Of a stretch of 45,449 nucleotides of DNA, positions 17,645 through 25,815 are shown piece by piece. The notes below the pieces were generated by a model. It saw only the letters and a list, made by a program, of their open reading frames with translations, did not search any database and had not been told where the DNA came from. This DNA comes from a bacterium. GTDB taxonomy: Bacteria; Pseudomonadota; Alphaproteobacteria; SP197. The first letter of the stretch is position 1; each line of letters starts with the position of its first letter. Position numbers and translations under genes: made by a program. The stretch is from contig JAPPGE010000020.1 of assembly GCA_028821455.1 (NCBI GenBank), positions 1-45,449 on the forward strand, read 5' to 3'.

Positions 17645-18258
17645 ACACGACCGGTCACGGGCGCAGTCTCGTCATCGCCTGCGGTGCGCTGGCCCATGAC
17701 ATCATGACCCTTGTGCGCGCTCACGGCTGGGACGCGATCGAGGTCCAGTGCCTGCCGGCCGATTGGCACAACCGGCCCTCGCTGATTCCGGGTGGCGTGC
17801 GCCGCAAGATCCGCGAGGCACGAGGAGATTTCGAGCACATCTTTGTCGCCTACGCGGACTGCGGCACCGGCGGCGCCCTCGACGAGGTGTTGCAGGAAGA
17901 GGGTGTGGAGAGGATCGCCGGTCCCCATTGCTACCAGTTCTTCGCCGGCAGGGATGTCTTCGAGGCTCTCCACGACGAGGAACCCGGCACCTTCTATCTC
18001 ACCGACTACCTGGTGCGTCATTTCAACACCCTGATCATCAAGGGACTGGGCATCGACCGTCACCCGGAACTCGAACCGGCCTACTTCGGCAACTACCGCC
18101 GGCTGGTGTGGCTGGCCCAGGCGCCGGATCCCGATCTCGAGGAGAGGGCAAGAGCCGCGGCGGCGCGCCTGGGCCTGGAATTCGACATGCATCACGTGGG
18201 ATACGGTGCCTTGCAGACCCTGCTGGCCGAGGCGCAGCAGGCGGCGGGAGAACGGTGA
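17641..18258 (+). CDS. DUF1638 family protein, probable CTG start
   Basis: About 205-aa protein of the DUF1638 family, found beside corrinoid methyltransferase genes in methanogens and alphaproteobacteria; biochemical function undefined. Conserved-looking segments are SLVIACGALAHDIM near the start, then VAYADCGTGGALDEVL and IAGPHCYQFFAG, with three Cys that could bind a metal or cofactor. The first ATG in frame (17704) would cut off the first beta strand (LVIACGALA). No ATG, GTG or TTG lies upstream in this frame, so the CTG at 17641, overlapping the corrinoid gene stop as CTGA, is the likely start by translational coupling. If only 17704 is used, the product is 184 aa. A role in loading or protecting the corrinoid is speculation. 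Confidence 0.8.
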   Translation: MNTTGHGRSLVIACGALAHDIMTLVRAHGWDAIEVQCLPADWHNRPSLIPGGVRRKIREARGDFEHIFVAYADCGTGGALDEVLQEEGVERIAGPHCYQFFAGRDVFEALHDEEPGTFYLTDYLVRHFNTLIIKGLGIDRHPELEPAYFGNYRRLVWLAQAPDPDLEERARAAAARLGLEFDMHHVGYGALQTLLAEAQQAAGER

Positions 18259-18560
18259 TGGCGGCGGCACTCACCATCGTCTACTGGCGCGACATCCCCG
18301 CCCAGGTGATCGCCAAGGCCGGTCGCCGGTCCGAGAGGCGCGTACTCTCGGCCCGCTTCGAGAAGGCAATCGACCAGGCCGCCATGCACGCCGGACTCCA
18401 CGGCTCGGATGCCTATCTTGAACACTGGCGCCGCTCGTCGCCGGTCGCCTGTGACGACGATCTCGCGGCGGCGGCCGACGAAGCGGTGGCGCGCCTCGAA
18501 GCGACATTCACACCAGACGTGCTGGCGGCTCATGTCCGGGCCGGCGGCCGCGAACCCTGA
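18258..18560 (+). CDS. Small 'virulence factor' family protein (function unknown)
   Basis: 100-aa protein beginning MAAALTIVYWRDIPAQVI. It matches the short domain annotated 'virulence factor' (Pfam Virulence_fact), a name inherited from one study and probably uninformative. It is basic in the middle (KAGRRSERR) and helical, with no signal peptide or obvious catalytic motif. The ATG shares bases with the DUF1638 stop (TGATG), so the two are probably co-translated. I recall its repeated occurrence with DUF1638, corrinoid and MetF genes in marine alphaproteobacteria, which points to a role in corrinoid-linked one-carbon metabolism. Confidence 0.8.
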   Translation: MAAALTIVYWRDIPAQVIAKAGRRSERRVLSARFEKAIDQAAMHAGLHGSDAYLEHWRRSSPVACDDDLAAAADEAVARLEATFTPDVLAAHVRAGGREP

Positions 18561-18574
18561 AGACGGTGCCGATC

Positions 18575-19480
18575 ATGAAATCACCCGGCAAGCTCGAAGC
18601 GCGCCTCGCCGCAGGCGACTTCGTCATCACCGCGGAGACCACGCCGCCCGATGCCGCCACCAGTGATGCGGTCATGGAGCGCACAGGCTGTCTCAAGGAT
18701 CTCGTCGATGCCGTCAACGTGACGGACGGCGCCGGAGCCAGGACCCACATGTCCGCCCTGCCCTGCGCGGCGATCCTGGCCGCGAACGGTATCGAGCCGG
18801 TGCTGCAGTTCACGGTTCGCGACCGCAACCGCCTCGCCATCCAGGGCGACATGATCGGTGCCGCAGCCCTCGGCGTTCCCTCGATCCTGTGTCTCCACGG
18901 CGACAGCATCACCAAGGGCGATCAGCCCGATGCAAAGGCGGTGGAGGACACCGACAGCCGCGGTCTCATCTCCATGGCGCGGCAGATGCGCGACGAGGGA
19001 TGCCTGCCGTCGGGCCGGGCCATCGATCCGCCTCCGGGTCTGCTGATCGGGGCCGCCGACACCCCCCGCGATCCCGGTGCCGGATTCAACACCGACGGCC
19101 TCGATGCCAAGATCGCCGCCGGCGTGGATTTCTTCCAGACGCAGTTTGCCTACGACATCGACGTTCTCCGCCGCTACATGGCGGCGCTCGACGATCACGG
19201 AATCACCCGCAAGGCATCGTTCATCGTCGGCGTCGGGCCGATCATGTCGGCCCGCTCGGCCCGCTGGATGGACGCGAACCTGTTTGGCGTGCATGTGCCC
19301 GAACATGTCATCCGTCGGATCGAGGGCGCGGCGGACGAGAAGGGGGAAGGACGCAAGGTCTGTGCCGAACTCATCGAGCAGTTCAGGGAGATCAAGGGCA
19401 TTGCCGGCGCCCACATGATGGCGCCAAGGGGCGAGAAGGCGATCGCCCGGACCCTGACCGACTACCGGATCCGCGGCTGA
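18575..19480 (+). CDS. MetF-like methylenetetrahydrofolate reductase, paralogue 1
   Basis: 301-aa flavoprotein of the MetF family (TIM barrel, FAD). It starts with the EAARL...VITAETTPP pattern, where Glu21 corresponds to the catalytic region. NVTDGAGARTHMS, RDRNRLAIQGD and GVDFFQTQF segments follow. In this operon it probably runs from methyl-THF towards methylene-THF, oxidising methyl groups delivered by the corrinoid pathway, as proposed for MetF2 in chloromethane utilisation. ATG 18575 is preferred over the in-frame GTG at 18566. No strong Shine-Dalgarno is present. The next gene encodes a MetV-like protein and the one after that a second MetF, so a heteromeric complex is plausible. Confidence 0.9.
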   Translation: MKSPGKLEARLAAGDFVITAETTPPDAATSDAVMERTGCLKDLVDAVNVTDGAGARTHMSALPCAAILAANGIEPVLQFTVRDRNRLAIQGDMIGAAALGVPSILCLHGDSITKGDQPDAKAVEDTDSRGLISMARQMRDEGCLPSGRAIDPPPGLLIGAADTPRDPGAGFNTDGLDAKIAAGVDFFQTQFAYDIDVLRRYMAALDDHGITRKASFIVGVGPIMSARSARWMDANLFGVHVPEHVIRRIEGAADEKGEGRKVCAELIEQFREIKGIAGAHMMAPRGEKAIARTLTDYRIRG

Positions 19481-19508
19481 TCCGAAGGCTGGCGGGAGGC
19501 GTCCCTCC

Positions 19509-19961
19509 ATGCGCTCCATGAGAGACTGGTCGGTGCGCCATGCGCGAGGCCTTTCCCGTCTCTATGTCGTCTTCGAGCACCTCATGGTTGCCGTCGCGCC
19601 ACTGGCGCGCCTCATCGGCCACGAACGTCTCGAACGGCCGGTCGCCGCCGTCGAGCGACGGATCAAGGAGACCCTCTTCGACTGCCGCATGTGCGGCGCC
19701 TGCGTGCTCTCGTCGACCGGCATGTCCTGCCCCCGCAACTGCCCGAAGAACCTGCTGAACGGACCCTGTGGCGGGGTACGCGCCGACGGCTCTTGCGAGA
19801 TCCTGCCCGGCATGACCTGCGTCTGGGTGAAGGCAGTCGAAGGAGACCGGAACATGGGAGGCGGCACCATCGGCCTCCTGCCGGCAGGCGATCACCGACT
19901 CATCCGGCGATCGTCCTGGCTGCGCATCCTGCGCCAGCGTTCGAAGGAGAGCGCGCGGTGA
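19509..19961 (+). CDS. MetV-like cysteine-cluster protein (methylene-THF reductase C-terminal domain family)
   Basis: 150-aa protein with eight Cys in its central part (C59, C62, C65, C74, C78, C87, C96, C104), the pattern of the methylene-tetrahydrofolate reductase C-terminal/MetV family. In acetogens MetV partners MetF and binds zinc or Fe-S. An amphipathic N-terminus (residues about 15-40) and a basic tail flank the cluster. It lies between two metF-like genes, and its last bases overlap the second one (GTGA). A structural or electron-transfer role in a MetF complex is inferred. Confidence 0.85.
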   Translation: MRSMRDWSVRHARGLSRLYVVFEHLMVAVAPLARLIGHERLERPVAAVERRIKETLFDCRMCGACVLSSTGMSCPRNCPKNLLNGPCGGVRADGSCEILPGMTCVWVKAVEGDRNMGGGTIGLLPAGDHRLIRRSSWLRILRQRSKESAR

Positions 19962-21046
19962 CGGGCTTGCGCTTTCCCGGAACCGGACCACTCAACGAGG
20001 GGCCGGCATTCCCCGACATGAAGTCGCCTGGACCCATCGACCCCGGGGCTCCCCTCGAGAGGCTGCCGGGACACTCATCCCGCGGCCGCCTCGAACGGGT
20101 GCTGAGGGCCGGAGAGTTCGCCGTCACGGCGGAACTCTCGCCGCCCGATTCCGCCAATCCGATGGATGTCTTCGAGCGGGCGGCGATCTTCGACGGCTGG
20201 GTCGACGCCATCAATGCGACCGATGGCTCCGGCGCCAACTGTCACATGTCCAGTCTCGGCGTGTGCGCCCTTCTCACCCGGGTCGGCTACGCGCCGGTGA
20301 TGCAGATCTCGGCACGCGACCGCAACCGGATCGCCATCCAGGGGGATGTCCTGTCGGCGGCGGCGATGGGGGTCACCAACATCCTCTGCCTGACCGGCGA
20401 CGGCGTCGAATGCGGCGATCACCCCGAGGCGCGGCCCGTCTTCGATCTCGACTGCATGACGTCACTCGCCATGCTCTCCACCATGCGCGATGAAGGCACG
20501 TTCGCATCGGGACGCCGCCTGGATCACCCGCCTGAGCTCTTCCTCGGCGCCGCCGCCAACCCCTTTGCCCCGCCCTTCGACTACCGGCCGCTGCGGCTGC
20601 AACGCAAGATCGAGGCGGGCGCGCAGTTCGTTCAGACTCAGTACTGCTTCGACATCGCCCGCCTCGAGCGCTACATGGACCGCGTGCGCGATCTCGGGCT
20701 TCACGAGAGGTGCTTCATCCTGGTGGGGGTCGGGCCCCTGGCCTCGGCCCGGGCGGCGCGCTGGATCCGCACCCATGTCCCCGGTGTCCACATTCCCGAC
20801 GCCGTCGTCGACAGGCTGAGCCGTGCCGCGGACGCACGAGAGGAAGGAAAACGGCTGTGTGTTGAACTTATTCAGCGCATACGCGATATCGAAGGCATTT
20901 CCGGGATACACCTGATGGCCTATCGTCAGGAGGAGAGTGTTGCCTGGATCATTGCGGAGTCGGATGTGCTCAAGGGACGCACTCCGCATGCCGTCCGTCC
21001 CGTTATCCCCGACTACATGCGAAGGAAGGCCTGGGCCAAGGCATGA
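19958..21046 (+). CDS. MetF-like methylenetetrahydrofolate reductase, paralogue 2
   Basis: 362-aa MetF-family protein, about 60 residues longer than paralogue 1. It has a Pro/Gly-rich N-terminal extension (residues 1-45) and a C-terminal tail with PVIPDYMRRKAW. The core matches paralogue 1: FAVTAELSPPDSAN, NATDGSGANCHMS, RDRNRIAIQGD and GAQFVQTQYCFD. The GTG start overlaps the MetV-like stop as GTGA and has AAGGAG 8 nt upstream. It probably forms a complex with paralogue 1 and the 8-Cys protein for methyl-THF oxidation. Which paralogue is catalytic cannot be read with certainty; both keep the E-x-x-P-P motif. Confidence 0.9.
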   Translation: MTGLRFPGTGPLNEGPAFPDMKSPGPIDPGAPLERLPGHSSRGRLERVLRAGEFAVTAELSPPDSANPMDVFERAAIFDGWVDAINATDGSGANCHMSSLGVCALLTRVGYAPVMQISARDRNRIAIQGDVLSAAAMGVTNILCLTGDGVECGDHPEARPVFDLDCMTSLAMLSTMRDEGTFASGRRLDHPPELFLGAAANPFAPPFDYRPLRLQRKIEAGAQFVQTQYCFDIARLERYMDRVRDLGLHERCFILVGVGPLASARAARWIRTHVPGVHIPDAVVDRLSRAADAREEGKRLCVELIQRIRDIEGISGIHLMAYRQEESVAWIIAESDVLKGRTPHAVRPVIPDYMRRKAWAKA

Positions 21047-21954
21047 CAGAGACCGTAATCAGCTCGGCGACGAAAACCGTCGTCATCGGCTTCGACCGTC
21101 CGTTCACCGTCATCGGCGAGCGGATCAATCCCACGGGCCGCAAGCGCCTTGCCGCCGAAATGGCCGATGGCGACTATGCACGTGTCGAATCCGACACCAT
21201 CGCCCAGGTGGCAGCCGGGGCCCACATGCTCGACGTCAACGCCGGCGTGCCGCTCGCCGACGAGCCGCAGATCCTCCATGACTGCATCAAGCTCGTGCAG
21301 TCCCTGACCGATGCGCCGCTGTCGATCGACAGTTCCATCGTCGCCGCTCTCGAACGGGGCCTCGAGGCCTACGTCGGCAAGCCACTGGTCAATTCCGTCA
21401 CCGGGGAGGAGGAACGGCTCGAATCCGTGCTGCCCCTGGTGGCGAAACACGGTGCTGCGGTGGTCGCCATCTCCAACGACGAGACGGGAATCTCGGAGGA
21501 TCCCGATGAACGTTTCAATGTCGCCCGCAAGATCGTCGAACGGGCAGCCGACTATGGCATCCCTCCGGCCGACGTCGTGGTCGATCCGCTGGTCATGCCC
21601 ATCGGTGCCATCGGCGAGGCCGGACGCACTAGTTTCCGCATCATCCGGCGCCTGCGCGAGGAACTGAAGGTCAACACCACCTGCGGCGCCTCCAACATCT
21701 CCTTCGGGCTGCCGGCCCGCCCGGCGCTGAACGCCGCCTTCCTCACCATGGCCATGGCCAGCGGGATGACATCGGCGATCACCAATCCGCTGGAGTCCGA
21801 AATCATGACCGCGATCCGCGCCGGTGACGTGATGATGGGCGTGGACCGCAACTGCAGGAGCTGGATCGCCCTCAACTCGAGCGCCGGAGCGGCGGGCGAT
21901 TCCATCGCCCAGGCGCGGGCGCGACGGCGCGAGGGCCGCAGGCGCCGTGGCTGA
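21043..21954 (+). CDS. Methyltetrahydrofolate:corrinoid methyltransferase (pterin-binding, AcsE/MtvA/CmuB-like)
   Basis: 303-aa pterin-binding TIM-barrel protein related to dihydropteroate synthase and to AcsE. Key segments are VIGERINPTGRK, GAHMLDVNAGVP, SIDSS, NDETGI, VDPLVMPIG and GASNISFGLPAR, which form the pterin site. It moves methyl groups between the corrinoid protein at 16937 and tetrahydrofolate. In a demethylation pathway the flow is methyl-Co to methyl-THF. The ATG overlaps the upstream stop (ATGA). The Arg-rich C-terminus is a low-complexity tail. Confidence 0.92.
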   Translation: MTETVISSATKTVVIGFDRPFTVIGERINPTGRKRLAAEMADGDYARVESDTIAQVAAGAHMLDVNAGVPLADEPQILHDCIKLVQSLTDAPLSIDSSIVAALERGLEAYVGKPLVNSVTGEEERLESVLPLVAKHGAAVVAISNDETGISEDPDERFNVARKIVERAADYGIPPADVVVDPLVMPIGAIGEAGRTSFRIIRRLREELKVNTTCGASNISFGLPARPALNAAFLTMAMASGMTSAITNPLESEIMTAIRAGDVMMGVDRNCRSWIALNSSAGAAGDSIAQARARRREGRRRRG

Positions 21955-23938
21955 CGACCCCCTCGTCGTCTTTACGCCCTCGGGCCTGAGGAAGCGGTTC
22001 CGCCGCGGCACCGGTCTCCTCGAGGCGGCGCGCGATCTCGGTGTCGACCTCGATTCGGTGTGTGGCGGACGCGGTATCTGCACGCGCTGCCAGGTGAGGA
22101 TCGCCGAGGGCGAATTCGCCAAGCACGCTATCGTCTCCTCGAGCGAACACCTGACACCTCTCGGTGACGCCGAACACCGCCAGCGGGCCAGCGGGTTGCT
22201 CAAGGAAAACCGCCGGCTGTCGTGCCAGGCCCGGATCGGCGGCGACCTCGTGGTGGACGTGCCGGCGGAAAGCCAGGTGCACCGGCAGATCGTCCGCAAG
22301 CGCGCCGATGCCCGTGCCGTCGAGGTCGATCCGGTGGTCAGGGCGATGTATGTCGAGATCGCCGAACCGGACATGCACGAGCCGGCATCGCACCTGCGCC
22401 GCCTCGAGACGGCGCTGAAGGAGACGTGGAACGTCACCGTCGCCGGGGTCGACGCCCATGTCCTGAGGAAGCTCCATGCCACTCTGGAGGAAGGCAGCTA
22501 CCGGGCCACGGTTCTGGTGCGTCGCGGCAAGCGTCTCGTCGATATCCGCCCCGGCTTCCATGACCGGCTCTTCGGCCTTGCCGTCGATGTCGGCTCGACC
22601 ACCATCGCCGCCCACCTGTGCAATCTCCAGACGGGCGACGTTCTCGCCTCGGCGGGGCGCATGAACCCGCAGATCCGCTTCGGCGAGGATCTGATGAGCC
22701 GCGTGTCCTACGCGATGATGAACGAGGACGGCGCGGCGGCCATGACGGACGTCGTGCGCACGGCGCTCAATGAACTCGCCGGCGAGACGGCAGCCGAAGC
22801 GGGCGTCGAACTTGAGGACATCCTCGAGGTCACCATCGCCGGCAACCCGGTGATGCACCACCTGGTCCTGGGTCTCGATCCCACACCGCTGGGGTTCGCT
22901 CCCTTCGCGCTCGCCACCGACGATGCGACGATCATGCTGGCCAGCGATATCGGCCTCGAGCTCAATCCGGGAAGCCGCATCTACGTGCTTCCCTGCATCG
23001 CCGGCCACGTCGGCGCCGATGCGGCCGGCGTCCTGCTGGCCGAGATGCCCTACCGCAACGACGAGATGACGCTCATCGTCGATGTGGGCACCAACGCGGA
23101 GATCATCCTCGGCAACCGCTCGCGGCTGCTGGCCGCCTCCTCTCCCACCGGGCCCGCCTTCGAGGGGGCCCAGATCAGTTCCGGGCAACGCGCCGCGCCG
23201 GGCGCCATCGAGCGGGTACGGATCAACGCCGAAACCCTGGAGCCGGCCTTCAGGGTGATCGGCGACGAACACTGGTCGAACGAGGCGGGATTTGCCGGCG
23301 AGCCGACGGGAATCTGCGGATCGGGGATCATCGAGCTTCTGGCCGAGATGTACCTTGCAGGACTGTTGACGGAAGACGGGATCATCGACGGCGCCATGGC
23401 CAGCCGCACACCGCGCATCATCCCCCAGGACCGCACCTTCGCCTATGTTCTCCACCAGGGGGGGTCACCCATCATCGTGACCCAGAACGACATCCGGCAG
23501 ATCCAGCTCGCCAAGGGTGCGCTCTATGCCGGCGCCCGGCTGCTGATGGATCACATGGGCGTGGACTCGGTCGAACGCATCACCCTGGCCGGCGCCTTCG
23601 GCAGCCATATCGACAGCCGTCATGCGATGGTTCTCGGCCTGATTCCCGATTGCCCTCTCGAGCGCACCGGCTCGGCCGGCAATGCGGCCGGAACCGGCGC
23701 CCGCCTTGCGCTGCTCAACGGCGCCCTCAGGAAGGAACTCGAACGGGAGGTGCGGCGTATCGAGAAGATCGAGACAGCGGTGGAACCGAAGTTCCAGGAG
23801 CACTTCGTTGATGCCATGGCGCTCCCCCACAAGACCGCCGCCTATCCCTGTCTTTCGCAGGTTGTCTCCCTGCCCCGGCGCAAGGCGGCGGCGCAGCAGA
23901 CCGGCACGGGGCGGCGCCGGCGGAGAGCACGGACATGA
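21947..23938 (+). CDS. ASKHA-domain corrinoid activation protein with N-terminal 2Fe-2S ferredoxin (RACo/RamA-like, DUF4445)
   Basis: 663-aa reductive activator. The N-terminus is a plant-type ferredoxin domain with C39-x5-C45-x2-C48 and C93 for a 2Fe-2S cluster. A linker follows, then a large ASKHA ATPase-like domain with AVDVGSTTIAAHL near residue 210 and VDVGTNAEIILGN near residue 380. Proteins of this type use ATP and an electron to bring inactive Co(II) corrinoid back to Co(I), which is needed because oxygen and side reactions inactivate the cofactor. The GTG start overlaps the methyltransferase gene by 8 bp, and the stop overlaps purB (ATGA). The C-terminal tail is Lys/Arg-rich. Confidence 0.92.
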   Translation: MADDPLVVFTPSGLRKRFRRGTGLLEAARDLGVDLDSVCGGRGICTRCQVRIAEGEFAKHAIVSSSEHLTPLGDAEHRQRASGLLKENRRLSCQARIGGDLVVDVPAESQVHRQIVRKRADARAVEVDPVVRAMYVEIAEPDMHEPASHLRRLETALKETWNVTVAGVDAHVLRKLHATLEEGSYRATVLVRRGKRLVDIRPGFHDRLFGLAVDVGSTTIAAHLCNLQTGDVLASAGRMNPQIRFGEDLMSRVSYAMMNEDGAAAMTDVVRTALNELAGETAAEAGVELEDILEVTIAGNPVMHHLVLGLDPTPLGFAPFALATDDATIMLASDIGLELNPGSRIYVLPCIAGHVGADAAGVLLAEMPYRNDEMTLIVDVGTNAEIILGNRSRLLAASSPTGPAFEGAQISSGQRAAPGAIERVRINAETLEPAFRVIGDEHWSNEAGFAGEPTGICGSGIIELLAEMYLAGLLTEDGIIDGAMASRTPRIIPQDRTFAYVLHQGGSPIIVTQNDIRQIQLAKGALYAGARLLMDHMGVDSVERITLAGAFGSHIDSRHAMVLGLIPDCPLERTGSAGNAAGTGARLALLNGALRKELEREVRRIEKIETAVEPKFQEHFVDAMALPHKTAAYPCLSQVVSLPRRKAAAQQTGTGRRRRRART

Positions 23939-25242
23939 TTCCCCGATACACCCGCCCGGCCATGGCCGCCCTGTGGGAACCGGAGAACCGCTTCCGCATC
24001 ATGCTCGAAATCGAGATTCTTGCCGCGGAGGCGATGGAGGCTGCCGGCACCATTCCGGCAGGCGTGGCGCAGGCCACGCGGGATCGTGGCCGCATCGATG
24101 TCGCGCGCATCGACGACATCGAGCGCGAGACACGCCACGATGTCATCGCGTTTCTCACGAGTATCACCGAACAGGTGGGCGACGAGGCCCGCTGGCTGCA
24201 TCAGGGCATGACCTCGTCGGATGTGCTCGATACCGCCCTGGCGGTGCAGCTCAAGGATGCCGCCACGCTCCTCATCGCCGGCACGGACCACCTGCTCGGC
24301 GTCCTCGAACGGCGGGCCCGCGAACACGCCGCGACACTGTGCGCCGGACGCAGCCACGGCATTCACGCGGAGCCCACCACGTTCGGTCTCAAGCTCGCGG
24401 GCCACCACGCGGAGTTTGCCCGGGCCAGGCGGCGCCTCGAGACGGCACGCGACGAGATCGCGGTCTGCGCCATCTCGGGCCCGGTGGGAACATTCGCGAC
24501 AGTGGACCCGGCCATCGAGGCCCATGTCGCGAAACGGCTCGGCCTCAAGGCGGAAACCGTCTCTTCCCAGGTGATTCCGCGGGACCGCCATGCCGCCTTC
24601 TTCGCCGCCCTGGGCGTGGTGGCCACCTCCGTCGAACGCCTCGCCGTCGAGATCCGCCACCTGCAGCGCACCGAGGTGCGCGAGGTCGAGGAGGCCTTCG
24701 CCGCCGGACAGAAGGGCAGTTCGGCCATGCCGCACAAGAAGAACCCCGTGCTCTCGGAAAACCTGACGGGCCTGGCGCGCCTCGTGCGCTCGTCGGTGGT
24801 GCCGGCCCTGGAGAACGTCGCCCTGTGGCACGAACGCGACATCTCCCATTCCGCCGTGGAACGCAACATCGCTCCCGACGCCACCATCGGCCTCGATTTT
24901 GCCCTTCATCGGCTCGCCGGGGTCGTCGATGGCCTCGTGGTCCATGCCGAACGCATGCGCAACAACCTCGAGGCGACGCGCGGACTCGTCTTCAGTCAGC
25001 GAGTCCTGCTGGCCCTCATCGACAGGGGCGTCGACCGCGAGACGGCCTACGCCATGGTGCAGCGCCACGCCCTGGCCGCCTGGGAGGGGGGCGACGATTT
25101 CAGGGCCCGGCTGGAAGGCGATCCGGCCATCACCGACGCCCTCGCCGCGCGGGACCTGGACGGCCTCTTCGACTACGGCTTCTTCACGCGGCACGCCAGC
25201 GCCATCATCGAACGGGCGCTCGTTCCCGGCGCCGCCACGTAA
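23935..25242 (+). CDS. purB: Adenylosuccinate lyase
   Basis: 435-aa fumarase/aspartase-superfamily enzyme that splits SAICAR to AICAR and adenylosuccinate to AMP in purine synthesis. The signature SSAMPHKKNPVLSENL (near residue 262) contains the catalytic loop, and TSSDVLDTALAVQ and GRSHGIHAEP segments supply substrate-binding residues. The length is typical. The ATG overlaps the corrinoid activator stop (ATGA) with GGAGAG 7 nt upstream, so it is translationally coupled to the one-carbon operon. The other pur genes follow after a short minus-strand gene. Confidence 0.96.
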   Translation: MIPRYTRPAMAALWEPENRFRIMLEIEILAAEAMEAAGTIPAGVAQATRDRGRIDVARIDDIERETRHDVIAFLTSITEQVGDEARWLHQGMTSSDVLDTALAVQLKDAATLLIAGTDHLLGVLERRAREHAATLCAGRSHGIHAEPTTFGLKLAGHHAEFARARRRLETARDEIAVCAISGPVGTFATVDPAIEAHVAKRLGLKAETVSSQVIPRDRHAAFFAALGVVATSVERLAVEIRHLQRTEVREVEEAFAAGQKGSSAMPHKKNPVLSENLTGLARLVRSSVVPALENVALWHERDISHSAVERNIAPDATIGLDFALHRLAGVVDGLVVHAERMRNNLEATRGLVFSQRVLLALIDRGVDRETAYAMVQRHALAAWEGGDDFRARLEGDPAITDALAARDLDGLFDYGFFTRHASAIIERALVPGAAT

Positions 25243-25257
25243 CCGGAATCTTCGGGC

Positions 25258-25578
25258 CTATTCGGACCGGACCTGGTCTTCGGCTTCCCGTTCGAGGGCT
25301 TTGAGGCGCGCCCTGACCTTGTGCTCGTCAATGTCGAGACCCGCTTCGCGGATGTCTGCCAGCACCTTATCGACCACGTCGTCATCACCCGGGCGCTCGA
25401 AGTCCGCCTCGATGACTTCCCGGGCATAAGCCTCGGCACTCTCGCCGCTGCGGCCGAGTTCGCCGGCAAGCCACAGCCCGAACAGCTTGTTGCGCCGTGC
25501 CGTTATCCTGAACTTGAGGTCTTCGTTACGGGCGAACCTGCTTTCCTCACCCTTCTCGCGATCATCAAACAGTGCCAT
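25258..25578 (-). CDS. DUF1476 protein, F1Fo-ATPase zeta (inhibitor) subunit
   Basis: 106-aa helical protein starting MALFDDREKGEESRFARNED, matching the alphaproteobacterial zeta subunit (DUF1476) that inserts its N-terminus into F1-ATPase and blocks ATP hydrolysis. The core motif RRNKLFGLWLAGELG is intact. AAGG lies 5 nt before the ATG. It converges on purB (15 bp apart) and diverges from purC. The family is essentially restricted to alphaproteobacteria, a useful taxonomic marker. Confidence 0.92.
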   Translation of the reverse strand: MALFDDREKGEESRFARNEDLKFRITARRNKLFGLWLAGELGRSGESAEAYAREVIEADFERPGDDDVVDKVLADIREAGLDIDEHKVRARLKALEREAEDQVRSE

Positions 25579-25815
25579 GGCAACCTTCCCTACCGAACAA
25601 TGCGTGGACTATAGGCCCATTGGGAGGGTCCTGTCTTGTCCGCTGGACCCGTCTTCCTTCCATGCCCGTCATCAAGACCGCGGACCCGCACCGGACTTTG
25701 ATCAGCATATGACGGATGATCCCACCTGTGGACACAGCACATTGTGTTGATGAGGGAGGACCTTTAGGGTAGGAAGCGGTTCGTCACGGCACACATCAGG
25801 TACGGGAACCATCGC

